DNA from: Chitinophagales bacterium
GTDB lineage: Bacteria > Bacteroidota > Bacteroidia > Chitinophagales > CAIOSU01
Length of the DNA stretch: 64,000 nucleotides
Direction: 5' to 3'
Assembly (NCBI GenBank): GCA_026003335.1
Contig: BPHB01000002.1
Span: 921,363-985,362, forward strand
The position numbers and the translations under genes are program-made. Numbering within the stretch: position 1 is the stretch's first letter; the number at the start of each line of letters is the position of its first letter. Shown here piece after piece: positions 27,438-37,064 of this stretch. The notes under the pieces are model-generated. The model worked only from the letters and a program-made list of their open reading frames with translations. It did not search any database and was not told where the DNA came from.

Positions 27438-27812
27438 TCAGCTAAACATACCCTCATCGCGAATTACCAGCAAAATAGCGGAATGTGGCACTATCACATA
27501 CTTTTGGTTATTAAATTCAATTTCATAGGCATGCTTTTGTAAATATATCGCCAAGTCGCCCTCACGGGCCTGCAGGGGGATATACTTTGCCGCTTCCGTT
27601 TTTTGTTTCCACGGCTCATCTTCTTCCGGACTTCCGATAGGATAGCCCGGACCTACCTTAATGACATAGCCGCTGTATATTTTTTCGTTTTCATGCACTC
27701 CGGGTGGCAGGTAAAGTCCTGATTTTGTGCGCGTATTGGCTTCTGAGGGTTGAATCAGCACGCGATCACCAATGACAATGAACTTGGAAAAGTCGTCAAT
27801 TTCTAATTTCAT
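27438..27812 (-). CDS. GroES-like co-chaperonin family protein
   Basis: A 124-residue GroES-fold protein: VIGDRVLIQPSEANTRTKSGLYLPPGV matches the GroES roof-strand and mobile-loop region, and GYVIKVGPGYPIG and the C-terminal YVIVPHSAILLVI match the later strands. It is longer than canonical GroES (about 92-97) because of an insert of about 30 residues between the two halves (SPEEDEPWKQKTEAAKYIPLQ), and no groEL follows. It is likely an additional, divergent GroES relative rather than the main co-chaperonin. Function is inferred from fold only. Confidence 0.78.
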   Translation of the reverse strand: MKLEIDDFSKFIVIGDRVLIQPSEANTRTKSGLYLPPGVHENEKIYSGYVIKVGPGYPIGSPEEDEPWKQKTEAAKYIPLQAREGDLAIYLQKHAYEIEFNNQKYVIVPHSAILLVIRDEGMFS

Positions 27813-27943
27813 ATTTCGCTGTTATTCCGCATTTTTCCTGCAACCAGCCGAACTGCAGAATGGATGTATAAACTTTTTCATCCCGTGAGGTGGACCGCAA
27901 TTTTACACTGATTTTGGAGATTATGTAAGCTACCCCTGTAAAA

Positions 27944-28978
27944 TCAGGGTTTGCCGAATTCAGAAAAAATCGCTTCAAGTGTTCTTATTTGAGGTTTGTT
28001 TTTTTCTCCGGGAGCGAACACAAAGCCATCCAGCAGTATGATACGGTCATTGTCCGGGTCAAAGATAAGGTAATTAATAAACGGCCCTCCCATGAAATCG
28101 TTTACCATTTTCCATAACCCCCGGGTTTCTATCACCCGATAGTTCTGGATTATTTTTTCTGATATGACAAAAGGCAGCAGAGTATCGGTGGTCATATACG
28201 AGCCTTCTATTTTGGACGAGATATATTTTCGTCCCAATGCGTTGCGCCAGGCAACAGCATCGGGCTTATCGGAGAGCCTGCGCTGGTCAATCAAGATATG
28301 ATTATCGTACTTATCCGCTATTTTGCGTATCCAGAAAAATTGATCTTCATTCAGCGCCAGCACATAATCTGCAGGTATTTTAAAATTGAGGTTGCCCTGG
28401 TTTTTCAGTTGTCGGACAAGCCCGGTGTTGATGCCATTGAAGTAGGCATTGTTTTTATATTTTTCCAGTTCGCTCTGACTGGCTATTTCCAGAATCTTTC
28501 CTGATCTGGATGAGAGGGTGTGCAGCAATTCTTTGGCTGAGGGGGCAAAAATAAAGATGACCGTCTGAGGTTGTGCCCATATATTTTTTTTTACTGCGTA
28601 GCAGAAATCCGGGTTATTCAGGGCCCGCATGAGGTTGTCTTCTCCCAGTTGGTCGGTTACCAGGCGGGTAACCGGAGTATTATCACTCAGGTCTGCCGCA
28701 AAAATAATGGTGCGGAAACGAGGAAATACTTTATCAAAATCTTCATAGGAAATGACTCTGGCATCAAAAAGCGGTTCATCCTGAGGCAGGACTTCATAAG
28801 GGGCACGAAAAATTTCCAGCAGCGGCTGTTTCAGGTATTTATCCAGGTGGGACTTGTCAGCCACAATTACAATTTCATCAAAGCCCCCCAGAGAGTTGCT
28901 GACAGGAGCAGAGCGCTGGCAGGCACTTATGAGGAATAATGCCGCCAAAAGCAGCAAACGGGCAATACTCGGAAACAC
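27944..28978 (-). CDS. DUF4837 lipoprotein
   Basis: A Bacteroidota-specific lipoprotein of about 344 residues. I chose the GTG at 28976-28978 because it places a short basic n-region before the hydrophobic LLLLAALFLISAC lipobox and has AGGGAG 6 bases upstream; the frame also opens at TTG 29026, adding 16 unconserved residues. The body matches DUF4837 (EIVIVADKSHLDKYLKQPLLEIF, and a C-terminal GLWKMVNDFMGGPFINYLIFDPDNDRIILLDGFVFAP-type stretch). It probably sits in the periplasm or outer membrane. It lies just after the LysM transglycosylase gene, suggesting a shared transcript. Function is unknown. Confidence 0.82.
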   Translation of the reverse strand: MFPSIARLLLLAALFLISACQRSAPVSNSLGGFDEIVIVADKSHLDKYLKQPLLEIFRAPYEVLPQDEPLFDARVISYEDFDKVFPRFRTIIFAADLSDNTPVTRLVTDQLGEDNLMRALNNPDFCYAVKKNIWAQPQTVIFIFAPSAKELLHTLSSRSGKILEIASQSELEKYKNNAYFNGINTGLVRQLKNQGNLNFKIPADYVLALNEDQFFWIRKIADKYDNHILIDQRRLSDKPDAVAWRNALGRKYISSKIEGSYMTTDTLLPFVISEKIIQNYRVIETRGLWKMVNDFMGGPFINYLIFDPDNDRIILLDGFVFAPGEKNKPQIRTLEAIFSEFGKP

Positions 28979-29032
28979 GTTCAGCTCCCTGAGAATAAAG
29001 AATGTTCTGTAATTGTCAGGCTGCAAAATGCT

Positions 29033-30577
29033 TTAAATCAGCACAATCTTTAAAACCATCCCTGGTTTGATATCATTGTTGCTGATGTTGTTATGCTTTT
29101 TTATCTCTTCTACAGATACACGATATTTCTGGGATATATCCCAAAGAGTATCTCCCGGACGCACCTTATAATAAATGCAATTGCATTCATCATCACTCCG
29201 CATGGGCATTTTTGTCACACCTCCTGAGGCTTCCAGGTTTTGCTTTTCTTTTAAGGTCATGTGGTTGAGTTCGGCATAATTATCTTTCATATTGCGATCT
29301 ACATAAACAGCCAGTTTTTGTCCGGCACGGATGTAGTTGCTGTAAAGGCCATTCCAGCTTTTAAGCTGTTGTACACTGCAATCAAACCATTCGGCTATAT
29401 AGCCCAGGTTATCGCCTGATTTAACCGTGTAATATATCTTCACTTTATCTTCTGATGGGGTATAGTCGAAGCGGGCGCTGATTTCGGAGCGGGATAACAG
29501 CTCAGTCTCAGGATCAGGCAGGTTTTGAAAGAGTGAATCTTTTATAGCCTCAAACCGGCCGATTTTATTCAGCGGAAGGATAAGGGGATAGCCTTCGGCA
29601 GTCACGGGGACGAATTTCTTCTTCAGAGCCGGATTAAGCCAGGCAAGCTCATCCGCATCCACATTCAGGTTTTCAGCGATATGGGATAAGGCAATGCCTT
29701 TATGCACAACAACCGTATCAGTAGGATACAGGGCAAATGCGGGCCTGCGGGCACGCAGTTTATAGTCCTGATAATGCATAAATACGTACATGGCTCCCAG
29801 AAAAGCCGGCACATACCCTTTGGTTTCGGCCGGCAGCAGGTGCTGTATCTTCCAGAAATTTCTTTCTCCTCCTGCTCTTGCAATAGCCTTATTGACATTT
29901 CCCGGACCACAGTTGTAGGCAGCAATTGCAAGCAGCCAGTCTCCGTAGGTTTGATAGAGCTTCTCCAGATAGTCCAACGCAGCTTCCGTAGATTTAACCG
30001 GATCTCTTCTTTCATCCAGATAGCTGTTGATGGTGAGTCCCTGCATGCGGCCGGTAGAATACATCAGCTGCCATAGCCCCGTAGCACCTGCTCGAGACAC
30101 GGCATTAGGATTTAAAGCCGACTCCACAATGGCCAGATACTTGAGGTGATGCGGCAGGTCTCTGCGGTCAAGAGCTTCCTCAAAGATGGGAAAATACACT
30201 TCTGTGAGCCCTAATATCATCTCTGCCTTATCGCGCTTTTCTACAGAATATACTTCTATGTAGCGTTTTACCCGTTCGTTAAAGGCAAGGGGTATTTCGG
30301 ATTCAATGGCCAGGATATTTTTCAGAACCACCGAATCACTGAAGCGGGGAATTTGAGCTTCAGGCAAGGGCAGGGTGTCGTCTGGTGAAGCAAACTGTAC
30401 CCTAAAACGTTTTGAAAAAATTTCAGCAGTAAGGCTATCCAGAGTACTTAAAATTGCCAGTTCATCCATAGGTTTGTTGCGCTCATTGGCTGCCGCCAGA
30501 GATATCCCGGCAGCCCAGATAAAAATAACCAGCCCAGGAAGTTTGAAGCCTGATTGCATTGCATTGCGGATTATCAC
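29033..30577 (-). CDS. LysM-containing lytic transglycosylase (MltD-like)
   Basis: A 514-residue exported enzyme. After a signal peptide and a linker comes an SLT domain (about 125-270) with catalytic Glu152 in IVESALNPNAVSRAGATGLWQLM and AAYNCGPGNVNKAI. The C-terminus has two clear LysM repeats (YYTVKSGDNLGYIAEWF and YYKVRPGDTLWDISQKY) and one degenerate one before them (VVHKGIALSHIAENLNVD). It cleaves peptidoglycan glycan strands with 1,6-anhydro products. Architecture matches MltD. Followed within 55 bases by the DUF4837 lipoprotein gene. Confidence 0.93.
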   Translation of the reverse strand: MIIRNAMQSGFKLPGLVIFIWAAGISLAAANERNKPMDELAILSTLDSLTAEIFSKRFRVQFASPDDTLPLPEAQIPRFSDSVVLKNILAIESEIPLAFNERVKRYIEVYSVEKRDKAEMILGLTEVYFPIFEEALDRRDLPHHLKYLAIVESALNPNAVSRAGATGLWQLMYSTGRMQGLTINSYLDERRDPVKSTEAALDYLEKLYQTYGDWLLAIAAYNCGPGNVNKAIARAGGERNFWKIQHLLPAETKGYVPAFLGAMYVFMHYQDYKLRARRPAFALYPTDTVVVHKGIALSHIAENLNVDADELAWLNPALKKKFVPVTAEGYPLILPLNKIGRFEAIKDSLFQNLPDPETELLSRSEISARFDYTPSEDKVKIYYTVKSGDNLGYIAEWFDCSVQQLKSWNGLYSNYIRAGQKLAVYVDRNMKDNYAELNHMTLKEKQNLEASGGVTKMPMRSDDECNCIYYKVRPGDTLWDISQKYRVSVEEIKKHNNISNNDIKPGMVLKIVLI

Positions 30578-30853
30578 GGGAAAAAGGTTCTACAGTGCCT
30601 TATGTACTGTATAATGTTGAGCAATTTCCTTTAACCGCCTACGCATAACCGGCAACTAAGTTACGCTTCTTCTATGACGAGTGCTGTGCATTTCACCCAC
30701 AAACTAATGATTGACGCCTACAAAAGCAAACACTATTCGCCCCACCTGCACACTGTATTTGGTTTTTTTAACGTGTGAAAATTTTTCTCATTGCCTTATA
30801 CCCACCTACCCAACGAGGTGGTGCATTAAAAAAAATACCCCCTGGCCCATGAT

Positions 30854-32191
30854 TCAGTTAAACACCGGCACCACCAGCCCTTCACTTGCCGAGCGCCAGT
30901 TGCGTACATGAAGCTGTCTGCCATTAAAGTTTAAAGGGATAGTAGCCGGAGGATTGGCGGGCAGATACACATCTACGCCAGCCAGAAAAGGAAAGGAGCC
31001 AAACAGGCCTCCTAAAGAGTTGCCACTGGTTTGTCCATCGCCATTATCATAGAGAAAAAATGCTATTGCAGTCTCACTGGCCGGTGCATGTTGTGGTGTA
31101 GAAAGTGCCACACTGTCCACAAACAGCACGTCTCTGCCATGAATTACTGCCTGGCTGGAAGAAAAAACGGCCATAACGGCCTGGTCATCATCTCGGGGCA
31201 ATGAAGACAGCAGAAGTGAGGCGAGCGATCCTGCAGGGGGCACCGTTCGCAGGTAAACCATCCAGTTGGAGCGCAAAAAAGGCTCCCGGTAATAATGCAC
31301 CACCCGGTCGCCTGCATTTGTTGTAGACACCTCAAACTCGTAATAACTACCGGCCTTTACAACTACAGGACCCCATTCTCCTTCTGTACCGGCAATGATA
31401 GTAGTATCTGCATTACTGGATAGCCTTTCACCGGTGGCCGGATTCAGTTCATATATCTTAATGGTAGCTCCCGCAGAGGGACTATTTTCACCAAAAGTGA
31501 GAGCTTTACCTGCAATACAGGGAACACTTTCTGGCTGTATTTCAGCGTAGGGAGGAGTGGTTGCATGGATGAAAAGATATATTTCCCTGAATGATTCTGC
31601 ACTGGTAGCAACCTGGTAATGATCCAGACCGGAAAGCATGACATTGGTAGCTCCGGTGATGGCCGCTCCGCTGACTACCTGATCATCGTCCGAATAGAGA
31701 TTGAGGGTGGGAATTTCCCCTGAAGGACCAGCCGGTGCCGATTGCGGTGAGCTGGCTATGTGAATATATTTTTCCACTTTTGCTGCCCTGCCGTGGTCAG
31801 CCAGGTAATTATATCCCAGACCTCCTCCGGCAGAATGACCCATGAGGATTATTTTCTGCGCTCCGGTTGCAGCCAACACTGCATCCACAAAAGCATCCAG
31901 TCGGCTTACGTCACCGCCTCCCGGTGTGAGCGAATTCCAGTCGTAGGTAAACAGCCGATCAGGGCAATACCCATTGGAAGCGAAGTGCATGAAGAAGTTG
32001 GCATAGGTGTCTCCGGACCCCAGAAAGCCATGTATCATTACCACCGGCAGCCAGGAACGATGGCAGGTATCCGCAACAGGATTGTTTTCAGGAATAGGAT
32101 ATATATCATCTGAAAGGGGCTGTTTCTTACAGGCAAAAAGCATGATAAGTGCTATCAGCCCTAAAAGGTATCGCAGGGTACCTATAAACAT
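30854..32191 (-). CDS. Lipase-like alpha/beta hydrolase lipoprotein with C-terminal beta domain
   Basis: A 445-residue lipoprotein (lipobox LIALIMLFAC, Cys21). Residues 45-215 are an alpha/beta hydrolase: PVVMIHGFLGSGDTY supplies the oxyanion region and Ser120 in GHSAGGG is the nucleophile; Asp in LNLYSDDDQVV and His in SGLDHYQVA are the likely triad partners. Residues 215-445 are beta-rich (ATIKIYELNPATGERL, GSYYEFEVSTT), a two-domain plan reminiscent of the Archaeoglobus fulgidus lipase. It lies downstream of susC-susD on the same strand but is separated from them by a strong terminator, so co-transcription is unlikely. The substrate (lipid or polyester) is not determinable. Confidence 0.82.
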   Translation of the reverse strand: MFIGTLRYLLGLIALIMLFACKKQPLSDDIYPIPENNPVADTCHRSWLPVVMIHGFLGSGDTYANFFMHFASNGYCPDRLFTYDWNSLTPGGGDVSRLDAFVDAVLAATGAQKIILMGHSAGGGLGYNYLADHGRAAKVEKYIHIASSPQSAPAGPSGEIPTLNLYSDDDQVVSGAAITGATNVMLSGLDHYQVATSAESFREIYLFIHATTPPYAEIQPESVPCIAGKALTFGENSPSAGATIKIYELNPATGERLSSNADTTIIAGTEGEWGPVVVKAGSYYEFEVSTTNAGDRVVHYYREPFLRSNWMVYLRTVPPAGSLASLLLSSLPRDDDQAVMAVFSSSQAVIHGRDVLFVDSVALSTPQHAPASETAIAFFLYDNGDGQTSGNSLGGLFGSFPFLAGVDVYLPANPPATIPLNFNGRQLHVRNWRSASEGLVVPVFN

Positions 32192-32258
32192 TGGAAAAGC
32201 TTTGCATTAAAATACTATGAAAAACCCAACGCTCAAATTTTTTTGCCATGCACCCGGT

Positions 32259-32299
32259 AAAAAATACAGAAGGTCACCCCTGCAGGCAACCTCCTGTAT
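32259..32299 (-). terminator. Rho-independent terminator of the susC-susD operon
   Basis: On the minus strand, 27 bases after the susD stop, ATACAGGAGGT pairs with ACCTTCTGTAT (11-bp stem with one G-U pair), with a CCTGCAGG-containing loop, and is followed directly by six T residues. This is a textbook intrinsic terminator and the clearest in the window. Confidence 0.85.
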
Positions 32300-32325
32300 C
32301 TAAAAAAAATGTTAACCTTCAGCGT

Positions 32326-33714
32326 CTACTGATCCCACCACACACGAGGGGTATAAAGACTACCGATTTTGGGTGAATTGGTATTATTGGCATTTTCTAC
32401 CAATGGCGTAACCAGTCTGCGCGGGATGGGCTTGCCGTCCGGACCGGTAAGAGCCGGGATTTCTGTTCTTCTCCAGTCATTCCAGGGTTCGTATTGCAAA
32501 AACAGAGCGATGTATTTCTGGGTCATAATTTTTTCCAGAGAAATGGTAGAGGCGGTTTCGCTGGCATGCGCAGCTTCAAAGGTGGGGTCTGAACTGCCTG
32601 TAATTTTGAGCACGCTGGCTTTTACGGCTTCGTTATGTGCATCAGCGGCACCCGCTGCATCCCCTGCGCGGAGCTTGGCTTCTGCTTCAATAAATTTCGC
32701 TTCCACATAAGTAACCAGCGGCATCGGGGCGTTGCTGGATGCATAAAAGGTCCCAATATCAGAGGTTCCTGTTGCATTATCACCTGCTTGCGTACCGGAA
32801 TAGGTGCCATTGGCATCTTCGGTAGCATAGAACGGTAATCTGGGATCATTGATACTGAGCATCAGGTCAACCAGTGTTTTACCCATTTTAATATAGTTGG
32901 CCCGGTCATTCTGAAAGGCATACCACTGATTGAGTTCATTTCCATTGGTACCGTGAATAGCATGCATATCATCAGCGGAAGAGGACAAGCCGGCTGCATA
33001 GGCGCTGTTCAGATAACTAATGGCATTGGAAGCCGAACCTCCGGGGTCGCGCTTGCTGAGATGATTGGCATATCTGGCTTTCAATACCCAAGCGATTCTT
33101 ATCCACGCATCCGGATTGCCGCCAAAAATCAAATCATCGGGGCCCGGAAACAGTGTATTCTCATCTGCCGGCTTGCTGAGTTCGGCAATAGCCTCGTCCA
33201 ATAATGTTTGAATGGCATTGTACACACTTTCCTGCGCATCGTAGCGGGGGTTCAGATTATTGGTGCCCTGTAGAGCTTCAGTCCATGGAATATCGCCCCA
33301 GCTATCGGTGGTAATCCCCAGGTTGAGGGCTATAATTACTTTTGCCATGCCGCTATACCAGGGGTTTTCTGCACCAAATTCATCCAGCAATTGCTTCATA
33401 TTGATGAGGCAATCAGAATAGATCTGATTCCATTCGTTTTCAAAATCACTATCGGTGATATTGTAATTGGCAAACTCATAATATTGAAAATCCGTACCTG
33501 CCAGATGCTGAGTGAATATCTGAGACATCCTGACAATGTTCCCCTCATAAGTTGAAAAGGTTGCTACCTGTCCTATGGTAAGCAACAGGGCAGGAGTAGT
33601 TATGGTCGGGCTATTCGGGTTTTCTTTACAATCTGTGCAATCCAGATATTTTTCACATGAACTCCACATCAGAATCAGGGGAGTCATGATTGCTGCGATA
33701 AATAGCTTTTTCAT
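32326..33714 (-). CDS. SusD/RagB-like outer-membrane nutrient-binding lipoprotein
   Basis: A 462-residue lipoprotein (signal peptide with lipobox LILMWSSC, Cys20) of the SusD-like superfamily, the branch often labelled Starch-binding associating with outer membrane. Helical TPR-type segments and the C-terminal EKIMTQKYIALFLQYEPWNDWRRTEIP motif are characteristic. It forms the lid of the SusCD import complex with the protein encoded 23 bases upstream. No glycosidase or peptidase is next to it except the lipase-like gene across the terminator, so the ligand is unknown. Confidence 0.92.
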   Translation of the reverse strand: MKKLFIAAIMTPLILMWSSCEKYLDCTDCKENPNSPTITTPALLLTIGQVATFSTYEGNIVRMSQIFTQHLAGTDFQYYEFANYNITDSDFENEWNQIYSDCLINMKQLLDEFGAENPWYSGMAKVIIALNLGITTDSWGDIPWTEALQGTNNLNPRYDAQESVYNAIQTLLDEAIAELSKPADENTLFPGPDDLIFGGNPDAWIRIAWVLKARYANHLSKRDPGGSASNAISYLNSAYAAGLSSSADDMHAIHGTNGNELNQWYAFQNDRANYIKMGKTLVDLMLSINDPRLPFYATEDANGTYSGTQAGDNATGTSDIGTFYASSNAPMPLVTYVEAKFIEAEAKLRAGDAAGAADAHNEAVKASVLKITGSSDPTFEAAHASETASTISLEKIMTQKYIALFLQYEPWNDWRRTEIPALTGPDGKPIPRRLVTPLVENANNTNSPKIGSLYTPRVWWDQ

Positions 33715-33737
33715 TGTTATAGTTTTTATTTGTTTTA

Positions 33738-36700
33738 TTAATTCAAATACAGCTTAACTCCCAGGTGATAGGAGCGAGTGTTGGGCATATTGAAATAGTC
33801 ATAGCCATTGACGTTGGAGCCGGCACCCAACAGGCTGGTTTCCGGATCAACTCCCGGATAGTCAGTGATGAGAAATACGTTTCTGGCCGTAAAGCTTATG
33901 TCAAAGGCTCTGAAAAACTTTATTTTCTGCGGTAGTTCATAATGATAGCTTAATCCGAGTTCACGCATTCTTACCCAGGAAGCATCTGCAATTTGTTCTT
34001 CCAGAGCACCGGCATCTCCTTTGAAGAAGGTGAAATATTCAAAGGCGGAAATTTCAATGTTGTTGGGTGTGCTGGAAGCCACCGGATTGCCATCGGCATC
34101 ATACACAGGGTTGCCTCCGCCATCCACCTCCTGCAGGACACCTTCAATCACATAAAACCTGCCTCTGTCTTCGGATGCGGCACTTCTTCCAAGTAAATGC
34201 AGGCGTGCTACAGTGCCTGCCCAGCCCTCATTGCCCTGCATAATATCAAACAACATCCGCAGACTCACTCCTTTGTAGGAAAGGGTGGTCCCCAGCCCAA
34301 TCTGATAGTCGGGATAAGGATTCCCCACTGCGGTGGAGACAGCATTTTCAATAGGTAAACCCGTTGTGGGATCAATGATCAGGTTGCCATTAGCGTCACG
34401 ATACCAGGTGGTACCATAAAAGGTGCCGTAAGGCTGCCCCACGATGGCATAGGAGCCGATGGATGAGAAGGTGGGTTCCAGGTCAATCTGATCAACTCCT
34501 TCGGCAAGTTTGGTTACTTCATTCTTGTTGCGGGTGAAGTTCATATTTACATTCCAGATGAACCCTTTCTTCCTTACTACATCGGCATCCAGCACCAGCT
34601 CATGTCCTTTATTGACCATTTCCCCTGCATTGTTAAACACATAGCGGAAACCGGAGCTGGTGGAGATAGGTTGCTGGAGAATGATATCCTTGGTTTTTTG
34701 GTGATAGAACGTGTAATCCACATGGATGCGGCCTTTCCAGAAGCGCAGATCTAAGCCTACTTCATGGCCATTGGTTCTTTCAGGCTTCAGGTCAGGATTG
34801 CCCAGAATATTGAGGCTGGAGTGTCCTATACCGTTTTGATCCAGATACGGGAAGGTGAGCCCATCGGTGAAACCATCGGTAAATATCGGAGTGGTATAGG
34901 TGGTAACGGAGCTGTAAGCAGGGGGAGAAAGACCCGCCTGCGCAAAGCCGTAACGCAATTTACCAAAGGGCAGAATATTGTTTTGAGGGAGCAACTCGCT
35001 GAAGACAAAGGCAATGTTGGCTGATGGGAAAGTAAAATTGTTTTTGTTGCTGCCAAAGGTAGAAGACCACTCCGTTCTGGAAGTTACCTGCAGGTAGAGC
35101 ATATTTCTGAAGCCCACATTCAAATCAATAAAAAAGGCCGAACTGCGCACGTGAGCGTGGTTTTCATCTGTATACAGGTTAATGGTGTTGGAGAGGTTGT
35201 AGTATCCAAACGGAATACTGAAATTGCGCCCCCGTGAATAAACATCCTTGCTTTGCTGATCGGTGACATTTACCCCGAAAGTCAGCGAGCCGTCAAAATC
35301 TTTTCCGAATTCATGCTGTAAAGAGGCCAGCAGGTCAGCATACACATCTTTTACGGTGATGGTGTTTTCTTCAATTTGTCCAACGGGCTCGGGAGGTTCA
35401 TTGGAACTATAAGAATAGATTTGCTTTCGTTGGTCCGTATAGTAATCCAAACCTCCTTTACCGGTAATATGGAGCCATTTTGCGGGTTTGTACGTAATGT
35501 ATCCACTTCCTATAATACGGTTGATATTATCGGTGAAGGGGTTTTCATACACGGTCCAGTAGGAGTTGTCATAAGCCATGAAATACTGATGCTGCGTAAT
35601 GTTGTTTTCTTTGGTATATCCCTTTTCTTTTCCCTCTCCCAGCAGTCCTTCACTGGTGCCTCCTCCGCCCAGCAGGTCAAAACTGTCGGGTGTGCGAAAC
35701 AGGCCAAGAGCTACACCCGAGAGATTGCTCCCGTTTTGTGCTTTTGTTCCGCCCGAGTTGATATAGTTGGCTGTGGCGCCCATGTCAAATTTCGGAGAGA
35801 TAACCGCATCGGTAGTAACACGGAAAGAGTTTCTGGCATAGCTGGTGTTCGGCACAATGCCGGTTTCGTAAGTGCGGTTGAAAGACAAACGAAAAGTAGC
35901 ATTTTCGCCTCCGCCTGAAACGGACAGATTATGATCGTGCACGACTCCTGTCTGGAAAAAACGCTCTACATTATCAACCGGCTTTCGGTATACGATATTG
36001 CCGGAGTTATCTCTTACGGTATCGCCCCCGGGCAACAACACCGGAATATTGGTAATCTTCGGACCCCATGTCCTGGATGTGCCAATAGAGCCGTCATCTG
36101 GTGTGCCCCAAACCAGGTCAGCGCCCGGGTCGGCTTCATCAAAAATGCCTTCATCAATAGGGTTGCCGTCTGCATCGGTGCTTAATCCGCCTCCGCCAAT
36201 GCCTTGCCCGTAGGTGTGCTGAAATTCAGGCAGCTTATTGACCTGCGAAAAGCCTACATTATAGCTGTACGTTACTTTGTATCCTCTCTGGTCGGTGGTC
36301 TTTCCCCGTTTGGTGGTGATGACGATGGCACCGTTAGCTGCCCGTACGCCATATAGTGCCGCTGCTGCCGGACCTTTGAGGATCTGATAGGATTCAATGT
36401 CTTCCGGATTCAGATCTATGGCGCGGTTGGAGTTGTTGACCCCCGTTAAATTGGGACTGAAAGGATAATCTCCGGCTACTGTGCTGCTGGTGGAATTGTC
36501 AATTGGCACCCCATCTACAATAATCAGTGGTTGATTTTCACCTGTAAAAGTATGATTGCCGCGAATCAGAATTTTGGAGGAAGCCCCGGGTACACCCGCA
36601 GAACTAATAACCTGCACCCCGGCAGACTTAGCCGCCAGACCCTGAATAACATTAATCTCACCACTTTCTGCCACGCGGTCTCCGGCTATCTGTTGAGAAG

Positions 36701-37064
36701 AATAGCCCAGTGATTTTTCTTCTCGGGGGATACCCAGGGCCGTGATGACGATCTGATTTATTTTCAGCAGGTCGGGCTCCAGCTCTACAACCACATTGTC
36801 TGAAGCACTGATATCCACTTCCTTGACTGCCATGCCCAGCGAGCGAACCTCCAGAACAGAGTATCCTGCGGGCACCTGAATACTGAATGCTCCGGAGAAA
36901 TCTGTGCTGGTAGCAATTTCTGTACCTTTAACCAACACGGTAGCCCCGAAAATCGGCTCCTTTTCTTCTTTGGATTTGACCGTCCCCGTTACGGTTTTTT
37001 GCGCCATAAGCATATTGCTTAAGCACAGAATAAAAATCATCGAGAATAACAGCATCCTTTTCAT
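33738..37064 (-). CDS. SusC/RagA-family TonB-linked outer-membrane transporter
   Basis: An 1108-residue TonB-dependent transporter. I take the start at the ATG 37062-37064, which begins a good signal peptide (MKRMLLFSMIFILCLSNMLMAQ); the frame extends 17 codons further without support. Residues 22-100 are a carboxypeptidase-regulatory-like beta domain (TVTGTVKSKEEKEPIFGATVLVKG), then the plug with GNHTFTGENQPLIIVDGVPID and GVRAANGAIVITTKRG (SusC hallmarks), then a 22-strand barrel ending in YHLGVKLYLN. It imports nutrients together with the SusD-like lipoprotein encoded next. Complete and of normal length. Confidence 0.95.
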   Translation of the reverse strand: MKRMLLFSMIFILCLSNMLMAQKTVTGTVKSKEEKEPIFGATVLVKGTEIATSTDFSGAFSIQVPAGYSVLEVRSLGMAVKEVDISASDNVVVELEPDLLKINQIVITALGIPREEKSLGYSSQQIAGDRVAESGEINVIQGLAAKSAGVQVISSAGVPGASSKILIRGNHTFTGENQPLIIVDGVPIDNSTSSTVAGDYPFSPNLTGVNNSNRAIDLNPEDIESYQILKGPAAAALYGVRAANGAIVITTKRGKTTDQRGYKVTYSYNVGFSQVNKLPEFQHTYGQGIGGGGLSTDADGNPIDEGIFDEADPGADLVWGTPDDGSIGTSRTWGPKITNIPVLLPGGDTVRDNSGNIVYRKPVDNVERFFQTGVVHDHNLSVSGGGENATFRLSFNRTYETGIVPNTSYARNSFRVTTDAVISPKFDMGATANYINSGGTKAQNGSNLSGVALGLFRTPDSFDLLGGGGTSEGLLGEGKEKGYTKENNITQHQYFMAYDNSYWTVYENPFTDNINRIIGSGYITYKPAKWLHITGKGGLDYYTDQRKQIYSYSSNEPPEPVGQIEENTITVKDVYADLLASLQHEFGKDFDGSLTFGVNVTDQQSKDVYSRGRNFSIPFGYYNLSNTINLYTDENHAHVRSSAFFIDLNVGFRNMLYLQVTSRTEWSSTFGSNKNNFTFPSANIAFVFSELLPQNNILPFGKLRYGFAQAGLSPPAYSSVTTYTTPIFTDGFTDGLTFPYLDQNGIGHSSLNILGNPDLKPERTNGHEVGLDLRFWKGRIHVDYTFYHQKTKDIILQQPISTSSGFRYVFNNAGEMVNKGHELVLDADVVRKKGFIWNVNMNFTRNKNEVTKLAEGVDQIDLEPTFSSIGSYAIVGQPYGTFYGTTWYRDANGNLIIDPTTGLPIENAVSTAVGNPYPDYQIGLGTTLSYKGVSLRMLFDIMQGNEGWAGTVARLHLLGRSAASEDRGRFYVIEGVLQEVDGGGNPVYDADGNPVASSTPNNIEISAFEYFTFFKGDAGALEEQIADASWVRMRELGLSYHYELPQKIKFFRAFDISFTARNVFLITDYPGVDPETSLLGAGSNVNGYDYFNMPNTRSYHLGVKLYLN

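Noticed and set aside
30780-30840. Hairpin CCACCT/AGGTGG downstream of the lipase-like gene
   Set aside because: A 6-bp stem with no T-run on the side that would be transcribed after the gene; not a convincing terminator.
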